A stretch of 64,000 nucleotides of DNA from Gautieria morchelliformis (Eukaryota > Basidiomycota > Agaricomycetes > Gomphales > Gomphaceae), in the NCBI GenBank assembly GCA_015179125.1, contig WHVA01000116.1, forward strand, positions 62,001 through 126,000. Direction: 5' to 3'. The position numbers and the translations under genes are program-made. The first letter of the stretch is position 1; the number at the start of each line of letters is the position of its first letter. Below are positions 23,101-31,619 of the stretch, piece by piece. A model generated the notes under the pieces. It was given only the letters and a program-made list of their open reading frames with translations. It made no database searches and had not been told where the DNA came from.

Positions 23101-24391
23101 TCAATATCCTGCCTTTACGATTGGATATTGTGCATTTCTGATCAGCTATTTGTGTGTTATAGCCTGCATCATCGCACCGGCCGATCGAGATGAGGGTAAC
23201 AGCCATTTTTGGCGCGTAGAACGTATCCTTCAATGTAATGTTCACAGCCTTATCTCCAACCTTGTTAGATAGCACGAGTGAGCCTGAACCGAAGGCATCA
23301 AAAGTGCCTTTGTTGGCTGCATGAATTGTGTGCGGCTGTGAGAATGGACTGTAATCCCTCAATAAATTCTTGTGAGGGGTCATATGTGCGGTCGTTCCAG
23401 TGTCGAGGATAACAACAGTGTCCAGAGATAAACTACTCAAATTAGAGCAGTCGAAGTTGGCGAAAGCGGCTGGACTGCCACTCTCATCCTCCTCAGAGGA
23501 CACTTCTTCGGCAACATTCGCCTTGGCTTTGCCCTTCTTCTTTTTGGCTTTCGCTTTCTTCTTCTGACGTGGCCCCTGGCCTTCTTTACCACCTCCTTTA
23601 GCCCAGCAACTCTCTATAGCATGTCCAGGCTTGTGGCAATTAGTGCATGTAGACACCTTCGGGTCTTTCCGGCCCTTCTGCCCTTTCGTAGATGAACCAA
23701 TAAATGCCTGCTCTTCTTGTGAAATATTGAGAGTCTTTCTCCTGTCGTATTGAGCCTTTAGTACTCTGATAATATCATCAGGCACTAAGGGCATTCCACA
23801 TTCTTCGAGCGACGTGGTAAGGGCATTCATAACTGCCTCATAGGAGGGTGGAAGTGATGCAAGGATAATGTCGGTGAACTCTCCTTCAGAAATTCTGGCT
23901 CCCATCTCATTGAGACGAGCATAGAGGTCTTGGGCCTTGTCCAAGTGATCTCTCAAGTCTCCATCCTCAGGACACCTCATACTGCGAAGCTGTCTCTGTA
24001 GGTTGGTGAGGACCATCTTGGGCTTTTTGGTCATCTCATTGACCAATGCATCCCAGACTTCTTTTGCTGTGTGTCTCTTCTGTAGCATCAGAGCTAGTGA
24101 CTCTGACACTGAGACGATTATTTGGGTTTTTGCCTGTCCTTCTCTGGCAAGATACTTCTCCAGCTTCTCCTCAGCCTTCTCAATCTGAGTTTCCTCAGCT
24201 TCTGTGAGAATATGGCCTGGGGGCATGACTGGAGGATCAGGAGGTCGAATGGCTCTCCCTTCTATATGCCTGAGTAGATTTTTGGACTCAAAATAACTTG
24301 TGAGAGTAGCTCGCCACAGAGGCCAATTACTTCCATCTGTTGCAAGCTTCTCCACACCCAAAAGCTTCTGCGAAGTGTCTGCGGGGCCCAT
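20141..24391 (-). CDS. Copia-1 Gag-Pol polyprotein, about 1416 aa
   Basis: One uninterrupted frame carries all Copia parts in order (approximate residues): UBN2-type gag (10-230), zinc knuckle CTNCHKPGHAIESCW (250-265), aspartic protease LDTGTTAHMTP (330), GAG-pre-integrase HQKMGHIS (460), integrase with DVWGP, FIDDYSR and NGVAERLNRTL (510-680), reverse transcriptase with NRWVFLWKRN, ARMTSLR and TAVDDLTI (950-1190), and RNase H with YSDADWASQ, SSTEAEFVAL and KHFDIRLYFIRD (1270-1400). I take the ATG at 24391 as start, because the frame upstream of it within the LTR has no other ATG. It looks whole. The family makes virus-like particles in the cytoplasm and inserts cDNA into the genome. Confidence 0.95.
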   Translation of the reverse strand: MGPADTSQKLLGVEKLATDGSNWPLWRATLTSYFESKNLLRHIEGRAIRPPDPPVMPPGHILTEAEETQIEKAEEKLEKYLAREGQAKTQIIVSVSESLALMLQKRHTAKEVWDALVNEMTKKPKMVLTNLQRQLRSMRCPEDGDLRDHLDKAQDLYARLNEMGARISEGEFTDIILASLPPSYEAVMNALTTSLEECGMPLVPDDIIRVLKAQYDRRKTLNISQEEQAFIGSSTKGQKGRKDPKVSTCTNCHKPGHAIESCWAKGGGKEGQGPRQKKKAKAKKKKGKAKANVAEEVSSEEDESGSPAAFANFDCSNLSSLSLDTVVILDTGTTAHMTPHKNLLRDYSPFSQPHTIHAANKGTFDAFGSGSLVLSNKVGDKAVNITLKDTFYAPKMAVTLISIGRCDDAGYNTQIADQKCTISNRKGRILMQAPKLNGLYRFDLQHTSAEAHVCASAMEIHQKMGHISQKSLQHLLNRGMILGIELSSKGDKVICDACIQAKIARKSLPQEPRSRSSKFGDRIYSDVWGPARHSTIDKKSYYVSFIDDYSRESVIYLMANKSEAFSKYKLYEALMLRQRNVHIKALVSDRGGEYTSSEFKQHLAKQGTKHRLTVHDTPESNGVAERLNRTLVERARAMLLESSLPKTLWGHAILHANYLRNRTHTRALPDKTPFEMIHHKKPNLKDIHVWGIEVYVKVKEGNKLAARAKRARWIGISGQSHGHCIYWPDSQKVSVERNVIFDSEMKGGKAPIISIEESQLPTSRKMVQAISAPAPMPSRLVSEEAKIEEIDDDEPEERLKELQPSQTVDVRPKEAAPTRRSERIRQQQVQPAPSGPVTRSQTKRHAGADITTLAYEDIEDHQDKLFEQDLSSETDGISDYNLAISTLSTSDQNKDKVLPDLNQTEPSNADEALNDPMWKASMDKEYKVLLDKGVWEVVKPPPGANIVGNRWVFLWKRNPEGEPITPRSRMVAQGFTQNFGVDYNETYAPVARMTSLRIICAIAARNNWPIHQMDVDSAYLNATLPEPIYMRQPYGYETGDKDDVLLLKKALYGLKQSGREWYKRLSGEFLKLGFTKSASDGAVFCRRGPRGHAIIATAVDDLTITAESQPILDGVKHDLAQIFSMKDLGEIHWLLNLKIERDWNNKSIAISQAAYIQKIIKKFNLDDAKTFSTPLDPAVKLSRDQCPSTDEDKQKMSRIPYRQAIGSLMWAAVATRPDIAFAVSLLSQFLENPGPTHWHAVKRVFKYLKGTMDYKLTLGKNRDGLIGYSDADWASQEHRHSYSAYIFQIDGGTVSWSCQKQSIVALSSTEAEFVALTHASKEALWMRHFISEVFQPLNCPIKLYSDNQSAIAIVYGTQQHTRTKHFDIRLYFIRDIVEDEEIKLVYLPTEHMLADLLTKGLPSPRVRILNEKIGIY

Positions 24392-24396
24392 AACCC
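24383..24396 (-). promoter_or_regulatory. Primer-binding site of Copia-1 (tRNA-iMet anticodon arm)
   Basis: On the minus strand the sequence GGGTTATGGGCCCC starts one base after the LTR end ACA. Its complement matches the initiator-Met tRNA anticodon stem-loop. The first ATG of the polyprotein (24391-24389) lies inside it. Confidence 0.8.
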
Positions 24397-24397
24397 T

Positions 24398-24886
24398 TGT
24401 TAGCAACTAGGGGGCTATGGCAGGGAAGGTTCGGTAGAGTTCTTAGAAAGCTAGAATCAAATATACTCTCTCAGTGAATTTATTGTCACTGATGTATTAA
24501 TACAATACCTAGAATCAAATATACTACATGATTTTCAGTCAACATGCTATGTAAATATGAAAGATACTACTCGCCTCTCTCAGTGAATTTATTGTCACTG
24601 AGAGAGGAGTGTAATCCTGTCTCAGAAGGCATATACTTGCACCCGGCCCTTTAGCGCCCAAGGGCTCGCGCGTCGAAGTCATTTCAAACTCCGCTGGGTG
24701 CAGCCGCCTATGAAAATAGAAATAACAGAATGGAATGGAGAGATAGGGAGTGACTAGAAAATTTCGAAAATAAGCAGAGAAGTGGATGCATAGTACAAGA
24801 ACAGTATGAGAAAATATTGAAACATTACACAATAAATTGAATATATTATGCTTGATTTTGGTGCAGGAGCATAAATGCACCCAACA
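24398..24886 (-). repeat. 5' LTR of Copia-1
   Basis: Same 489-base sequence as the 19639 copy, no difference noticed. It carries the promoter for the minus-strand genomic transcript and ends one base before the primer site. Confidence 0.95.
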
Positions 24887-25391
24887 AGAAGTCCCTTACA
24901 GACTACATCACCCGTATAAACGCCGCCACGAACGATCTCATAGCTCTAGCACCCAGCGCTCTCACCATCCAGAACATTGTCGATGAAATCGGAATTCATG
25001 TGGCCATCGCAGGACTCAACCAAATCGAATACGGTGCATTCACATCATCCCTACTCCTGATCGCACCAGCATCTCCACAGCCTTCCGGAACAAGGATATG
25101 AAGTGTCAAGCGAACTTAGTGTCATCAGGAGCAGCGCTTACATGGCTAGAGGAAAGAAGACCACCATCCAAATGTGCACAGCATGCAAGAAGCAAGGCCA
25201 CTCGATAGACCAATGCTGGACCGTCCATCCAGAACTTCGACCAGCACGATCGAGGCATGATGGAAAGAGCGCAAACCAAGTGAAGGAGAGCGTACCTAAT
25301 TCAGTAATGCAAGAACTCGCCGGAAACGCAAGTCTGCAGCCCCTACCCTCATCGTCCACCAGCTACAATGCTGACTTACATTGGAACACAG

Positions 25392-26421
25392 TGTCATGAC
25401 CTGTCTATTTCCCTTACCCCACTGCCTCTATGTTCCCCCTCCTCACTCCCTAGCATCTTCGCCAGAGTTCGCCACACCCTCCGACCACTCCTCCTCTACG
25501 TCCACTCTACCCGCTGTTCGCCCCATTCTCCGAACCGCTATTCACTGCTCGCACATTTTGCCAGCAGGCACACCATCAAATACGATCGATACCATTTACC
25601 TGGCATGATGGTTCATCACTAACCCCATCATCTTCTTAATCCAACCCCTTTGGGTGTTCGTATGACCAAAGTGTGTTCACAGGATGTCCCTTCCATAGGT
25701 CGTGCGGGATCAACCCAGTAGACGAAGAGTCCGTGCAGGGTAGCATGTATACGGGTCCCAAGACATGGTTTTGGACATAAGTGCCTTCGCCACCTTTACT
25801 CTCCGTCGTTTCATGTTCGCACTCTTCCCTCACTCTATTGTATGTTTATTCCATCTACTTAGTATCATGACTGCGCACCCCTATCCAACCCTGACTCACG
25901 GCGGCCTCTTTCCTATTTGCTGATGCCTTACGAGCATTCGATATAAGTAGTTTACATTTGCATGTATATTCTCCAGTTCAATTATCATACGTCGTCCATC
26001 TTGTGCAAACTTGACCTCGCTGTGATCATCGTCTTGAGCCTTCTCCTGAAGATTCCTATCTTCGACCAGAAGAGGACTTAGGCATCACTGGTGAGTTCTC
26101 ATACTTCATCTTCGTTACCTTAGCCTTCGAACTATTTTCTGTGCTGACGGCGAAGGGCTCTGAAGGAGCACCTTCGCCGGCGAAGGGATTGTCGCTACTT
26201 AGACAACCCTTCCGTGACACCTTGCATGTTACATCATCAAGTGCCACGGGCTATTTCGCTACGACTGTAGATAGGGCGATCTCCGCTCGGGCGGCCCTCT
26301 TATCTTGTGAACATTTATTGGTTCACCTATTTGCCGAACGGCATACTTATTTGCACAAGTCATTCGGCATTCACTGTGTTCACTAATACACGATATTAAC
26401 GCCTAAAAACCAATCTTGACA
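25392..26421 (+). mobile_element. LTR-type repeat copy C (solo LTR) inside Copia-2
   Basis: 1030 bases from TGTCATGACC to AATCTTGACA with a perfect 5-base target duplication CACAG (25387-25391 and 26422-26426). It lies between the zinc knuckle and protease of Copia-2. A GATATAAGTAG motif near 25939 could be a TATA element. This copy defines the family boundaries for copies A, B and D. It is a solo LTR: no internal region remains. Confidence 0.85.
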
Positions 26422-26426
26422 CACAG

Positions 26427-28516
26427 ATACAGGCGCCACTAGCCATATGACGCCGCATCGCCATTGGTTCCATGACTACGAACCATATCGTGTACCCATT
26501 CGATTGGCAACAAATGAGGTGGTATACTCAGCGGGAAAGGGCCAAGTATTATTTGCACCCATAATAAATGGGAAGGTGGCGCAAAATGTTATCCTCTCAA
26601 AAGTCTTACACGTACCTTCTCTCCAAAACAACCTACTTGCTGTTCTGCAGCTCACCACGCATCATGAATTCACAGTCAGTATTGTAAGGGATCGCATCTC
26701 GTTCTTCCAAGGAGGGAACTTGCGTTTTTACGCTGCAGTACGGAACGGCACAGGTTACCTAGTTGGAAACACCATACCCAACTCTGAGCAGACCCTCATT
26801 GCCTCATCACATGTAGGAGATCGCTCCCTATGGCACCAACGCCTCGCACACATCGGATCAGCGCGTCTGGAAAAACTGTTAGAGAACAACATGGCTCACG
26901 GGATTCAAATAAATTCAAAGGAAAGTATACCAGCTATCTGTGAGCCATGCATCGCCGCGAAGGAACATCGCGACCCTTTTCCAAAAAGGACCGATAACCA
27001 CGCCTCAAAGCCGCTTGACCTTGTTGTATCGGATGTACACGGACCACTACCAGTCCGTACAGTGACTGGACACCGCTACTGGATAACATTCATGGATGAC
27101 CACACAAGATACAGATGTGTGTATCTTCTGAGAATGAAAGACAAAGCCTTCGATGCGTACCGTGCCTATGAGGCTTTTGCCAAAAACCAAACCGGCTTGA
27201 GAATAAGAAAATCCAGAGATGACAAAGGTGGGGAGTACGTAGGCCAGAAATGGGATGAGCACTTCAAACGGCAAGGTATAATCCATGAACGTACCACAAA
27301 AGGCACACCACAGCAGAATGGGATCTCAGAGCGCACCAACCACACTCTCATCAAAGGGACGATCGCATTACTACAACAAGCTCACCTGCCAGCAGCAATG
27401 TGGGGGGATGCCCTGAAACTACTAGTGCGCATCGTCAATGCCACCCCAACCTCTGCACTCCCGAATATCATGCCATACGAAGCCTGGCACAGCCAAAAAC
27501 CAGATCTAGGAATGCTTCGAACCTTCGGATGCACGGCTTACATCCATGTACAAAAAGCAGACCAGACCAGACTGCAATCTAGGACCCAAAAATGCATTTA
27601 CCTCGGTTTCGAAACTGGTTACAAAGGGTGGCACTGTTTTGACCCTACCACGAAACGCACCATCATTTCTCGTGATGTAATCTTCAATGAGACCGAATTC
27701 CCAGGACTATCCACTCCAAACTCTACCAACCAAGAACTGCACTTACCAGTGCCCCCACTTCCGAGAGAAGCTGCCGTTCCACCAGCCATTGGACAAGATC
27801 CACAGAACCAAAACCTTGACCCCGAACCGCATAACAATGATCAGGAACACCAACCCATCCCTGACCCATTCCAGGCCTCCCCCATCCCACCAATCCCTGA
27901 CCTGCCACCCTTACCCGCCGATGAACCCTGCCGTTCAAGCAGAAATATGACCCGAGTCGACTACCACCACCTCCATGATCCGTTCCTCAGGCCACGCCCA
28001 CCGCCAGACCACGATTCAGACCCCGACAGGGGCGCAGTGACAATCGCATCCATCATCGAGGCCCTGGAATTTGTCAATAATAAACAAATTATCACCAGCG
28101 TAAACATGCCTTCTCCAGACACTATCAAAATAGCTTTGAATGCAACAATCAAGGATGACAGAGTCCCGAGCACCTTTGCAGAAGCGACGCGACGGTCTGA
28201 TAGCCAACTCCGGAAAGAATCGGTGGATGCAGAAATTCAAGCACTTTTAAACAATGGAACATGGGAAATAGTCAGGCTACCACCAGGAGAAAAGGCTATC
28301 AGATCGAGATGGGTGTTCCGGATCAAGCTCCACTTGGACAGTTCCCTGGACAAGTAAAAGAGTCGCCTAGTAGCGAAGGGGTATACCCAATGGCCAGGCA
28401 TCGACTACAATGAAGTCTTCGCCCCCACAGCGAGATGGGCCGCCTTGCACACTATACTGGCCCACGAAGCGATTCAAGGAGCGCACATTGAATCAATAGA
28501 CATCTTGAATGCTTAC
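26427..28516 (+). pseudogene. Copia-2 pol region (fossil)
   Basis: After LTR copy C the frame carries protease (DTGATSHMTPH), pre-integrase HQRLAHIGSARLEKLLENN, integrase (SDVHGPL, FMDDHTRYR, NGISERTNHTL) and, after a Pro-rich linker, the beginning of reverse transcriptase (WEIVRLPPGEKAIRSRWVF, then YNEVFAPTARWAALHTI). It ends where LTR copy D begins. Sequence differs clearly from Copia-1, so it is another lineage. Broken. Confidence 0.85.
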
Positions 28517-28956
28517 TGTCAAGATTGGTTTTTAGGCGTTAATATCGTGTATTAGTGAACACAGCAAATGCCCGAATAACTTGTGCAAATAAGTACGCCG
28601 GTCGGCAAATAGGTGACCCAATAAATGTTCACAAGATAAGAGGGCTGCCCGAACGGAGCTCGCCCTATCTACAGTCATAGCGAAATAGCCCATGGCACTT
28701 GATGATGTAACGTGCAAGGTGTCACGGAAGGGTTGCCTAAGCAACGACAATCCCTTCACCGACAGCACAGAAAATAGTTCGAAGGCTAAGGTAATGAAGA
28801 TGAAGTATGAGAACTCACCAGTGATGCCTAAGTCCTCTTCTGGTCAAAGATAGAAATCTACAGGAGAAGGCTCAAGACGATAGTCACAGCAAGGTCAAGT
28901 TTGCACAAGATGGACGTATGATAATTGAACTGGGGAATGTACATGCAAATGTAAAG
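28517..28956 (-). mobile_element. LTR-type repeat copy D, truncated
   Basis: It starts TGTCAAGATTGG at 28517 within the reverse transcriptase of Copia-2 and follows copies A-C in reverse orientation for about 440 bases up to ACATGCAAATGTAAA. The rest of the family sequence and any target duplication are missing. An old fragment. Confidence 0.75.
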
Positions 28957-31619
28957 GTGATCCCGTGAACGTTTATGCAGCGATGCAGCTGCACACGATA
29001 ACTCTCGCTAAATATCTGCAGGTGCTTCAAGCTCGCAGGTGATGGGTCCTGTACTTTCATGTACAGATGTTGCCGTGATTGGTCTCCCAGGGTGAAAATG
29101 CTGAAACGGAAAGATCGTTTCGAATTCCGTCACGGTGTATATCACTGGATCCGAGATTATCGTGTCGCGAGGAACAAAATTTACCAGCTCAGCCATTGGG
29201 GGGACAAAGGTGATTGTGGAAAAGTGTTAGAAGAGAATACTGCAAAAGGCTTGATAAGACATGCAATGTGCAATGCAAGCAAGTCATGAAAGTGACACCT
29301 TCCGTCGTGATACGGCACCGATCCGACTGGGTACCGGTGACCCACAGTTTATTACGCTGCCGCGGCAGCCACCTTGTGCTCCCTACGCATGGGCTACATG
29401 CCAAGAAATAATGGGCGACGCATACTTACCCCCGTCATTCCACGCGATGGTCGAGCTATTCCAAAACTCGTGGGATAATCCATTGGGAGCCATGGGAGGT
29501 GGTTTGACAGGTGAGAGGGCACATGAAGTGGCAGAAGCACAATCTCATTGTGAGTCAGGTCGTCCTCTCGCCAAACTCCGCATTTTCCACCGAGTAACAG
29601 AGGTCTCCGCTCGCTTGGTCCCAGATCGCACTCTGGCGGTGATTGTGCGTAAATTCTAAACCTGCGTTCGGGAGGAAACTCGTCGAGGTTGCTGGGATAG
29701 TGGGGCTGTGAACGCCGTCTGCTAACACATTACCACGCTACCCACCCGTAAGCTGTGACCTCTGCTGCTGATCATTTCTCGAGTGTCCAACTTGTCATGA
29801 TACCGAGGACTGTCCTCAACTACAGTGCGTTTGAGTCTCCTTGCGCCTCCTCGATGCTTTCATCGGTCGCATCCATGTCTCTGATCGAAGGTTAGCCGAA
29901 GTTTGCGTTCAGAAAGGCGTGAGACCCTCAGTTGGTAAAGTGCTTCCTTTGCTGCATAATCAATGCCAGTAGTTTTGACAATTAATGTCTGAGGCGGCGA
30001 TCCCCAAGACTTTAGCATTTAGACTGCAGGATATCTATCACAAGCACAGGACAGCATCTCACACACGATCATGTGCGTTAGCACCCGTGAGAATGGGAAA
30101 AGGATTGCCGTACCTCGGACTTTCACAGTAAGTCACTACAAGCTTCTGATATCAACAACAGCCATGGTGCCGCCCGTGGGCTCACTATGGCACCTGGAAG
30201 TGCCACACTCGGCCGCACAGCGAAGGTGGCTTAGAGTATCCGAGCAAAAAGAATAAGATGCCTCGATTGGCGATGGTGCGTGTCTTCGTGTTCATGAGCC
30301 ATGGACTTTACTACTAGTATGAAGATCTTGACAAGAGGAGGGTGTTAGAGTAACATCGCCATAGGTGATGGTGCATCGGTAGTGAGACTTTATCTGTGGC
30401 TACTAAAAACGAATTCTGGGTCCTAGGAATATGATCAGTGGTGTGGGCTGTACAAGTTGTGCAACTTGTCCGAGCAAACCAAATTCTATTGAAGGCTATG
30501 AGGTCACGTAATAACTTAGTTCCAGAAAGAATATTTAGCAGTGCCCCACATTATTGGTTTACTGTAAGGCAAAGAAAAAATAATAACTATTGAATTTAGA
30601 GCTTACCGCTGCTGCTGCAATGGACTAGTTACGGACCTCAGCATGCGCATGCCTGCTGATAATTTTTGTGTTTATATAGGCGATCGCACTTATTTCTAAA
30701 TGGAGAACACTCAACCTTGATCGAGTCCCTAAATACAGATGCTGATCCTAAATCACCAGCCTTGATCATAAGTGACGCATGGCTCGGGTGTAAGTACGGT
30801 CGAGACGAGATGATCAAGCTTAGCGGAGTTTGGCAAGTCGAACCACCGAATTGAAGATCATGATGTTAACAGTAACGGTCTTCCGACTTCTTCCGCGACT
30901 CGGAGTTGGCTACATCATGGCGAAAACTGCGTCGCTTATTGACGCGGTGTACAGGCTGCGAGAGGTATTTTGTCGTCTGAGGCTCCAGTGATGATAATTC
31001 ACTCACAAGTTAACCACGCCCCGTGTCCATAATGATATCATCACGCTTTTCGTGTGCTACCATGATCGCTGCTGGTCCGGAATTTCCTCGGCAAAGGCTG
31101 TGTTCTAGACCATCTTGACCAACCGCGTACGGCATGCCCGCTCATGAACTCTCATTCCTTCAAGACTCGCGGTAACTGATCATGGCTAAGATGTACCCGG
31201 TGTCGGATTAACACAACAATGTGCGTATCTGTAAATATTGCCGGTCTTCGCACGTCTCGAAAGAACCACAAGTTTTCTTCCCGAAGGTCAGGACCGCCTG
31301 CGTCACGACCTTAAAATATTCCCGGTCTTCGTACGCCCCGAAAGAACCATGGCCACTTTTCTTCCCGAAGGTCAAGCCTCGACCGCCTATTCCTCTCGAG
31401 AATACGTTTATGTCTTACAGCACCCGGTAGACCTTGTGTGCCTAGTTTACACCCGATCTCGGAAGCACTCTTCCCCCGTGCAGAATGGTCCGAACCTCTA
31501 TAATGGGTAGTCCCGTTTGCCGTGAAGCGCTCATAATACACGCTGGGCGGTGCGACGTTGGTATAAGGACAGCATGCTAGTTCCCAATTTCGTAACCCCA
31601 CCCCCCCTCAGATTCCAGG
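28957..31619. other. No recognisable gene
   Basis: Several open frames occur (for example 29261-29659, plus strand) but none has a familiar motif or a convincing exon structure. This may be old, eroded insertion DNA plus the promoter of the epoxide hydrolase at the right end. A two-unit tandem repeat lies at 31233-31395. Confidence 0.5.
31233..31395. repeat. Two-unit tandem repeat, about 81 bp
   Basis: The unit AAATATT..CCGGTCTTCG..CG..TCGAAAGAACCA..TTTTCTTCCCGAAGGTCA occurs at 31233 and again at 31314, with about 85 percent agreement by eye. It lies about 230 bases upstream of the epoxide hydrolase start. Confidence 0.8.

Larger units (their letters stand above)
19639..24886 (-). mobile_element. 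Complete young Ty1/Copia element (Copia-1)
   Basis: Two 489-base LTRs (19639-20127, 24398-24886), TG..CA ended and identical as far as I could compare, flank one long open frame on the minus strand. The target duplication AGAAG is perfect (19634-19638 and 24887-24891). A primer site (24383-24396) lies next to the 5' LTR and a purine tract (TTGAGGGGGCG, minus strand, near 20128-20138) next to the 3' LTR. The element looks whole, with no visible breaks. Identical LTRs imply a very recent insertion. It sits inside the gag of Copia-2. Confidence 0.95.
18630..25360 (+). pseudogene. Copia-2 gag region (fossil, interrupted)
   Basis: Visible pieces are TRGIKLTSTNYNTWTVAMQG at the start (from about 18655), a middle MDDPVEMWKRLKTAHRSQVA (19553 on), SLTDYITRINAATNDLIALA after the inserted Copia (24893 on) and a zinc knuckle CTACKKQGHSIDQCW (25176 on). 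These form the order expected for Copia gag (UBN2-type, then CCHC). The region is split by a MITE and a full Copia element and is not functional. Confidence 0.75.
18561..28516 (+). mobile_element. Old Copia element (Copia-2), broken by nested insertions
   Basis: The parts run on the plus strand: primer site 18561-18573, gag (18630-18870, 19540-19638, 24887 on), zinc knuckle (about 25170), protease (26427 on), integrase (about 26810-27450) and the first part of reverse transcriptase (about 28230-28516). It holds a 669-base MITE (18871-19539), a complete younger Copia (19639-24886) and LTR copy C (25392-26421), and is ended at 28517 by LTR copy D. The 3' half of the polymerase, RNase H and right LTR are absent. 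The left LTR ends at 18560 (TCTGACA); its start is not fixed. Clearly broken, with several breaks beyond the insertions, and older than all of them. Confidence 0.85.

Noticed and set aside
25103-25399. Stand-alone zinc-knuckle protein gene
   Set aside because: It is the gag tail of Copia-2, cut off on the right by LTR copy C.
29925-29995. tRNA-like text (CAGTTGGTAAAGTGC)
   Set aside because: It resembles a D-arm, but no acceptor stem, anticodon arm or GGTTCRANYCC box can be aligned at proper spacing.
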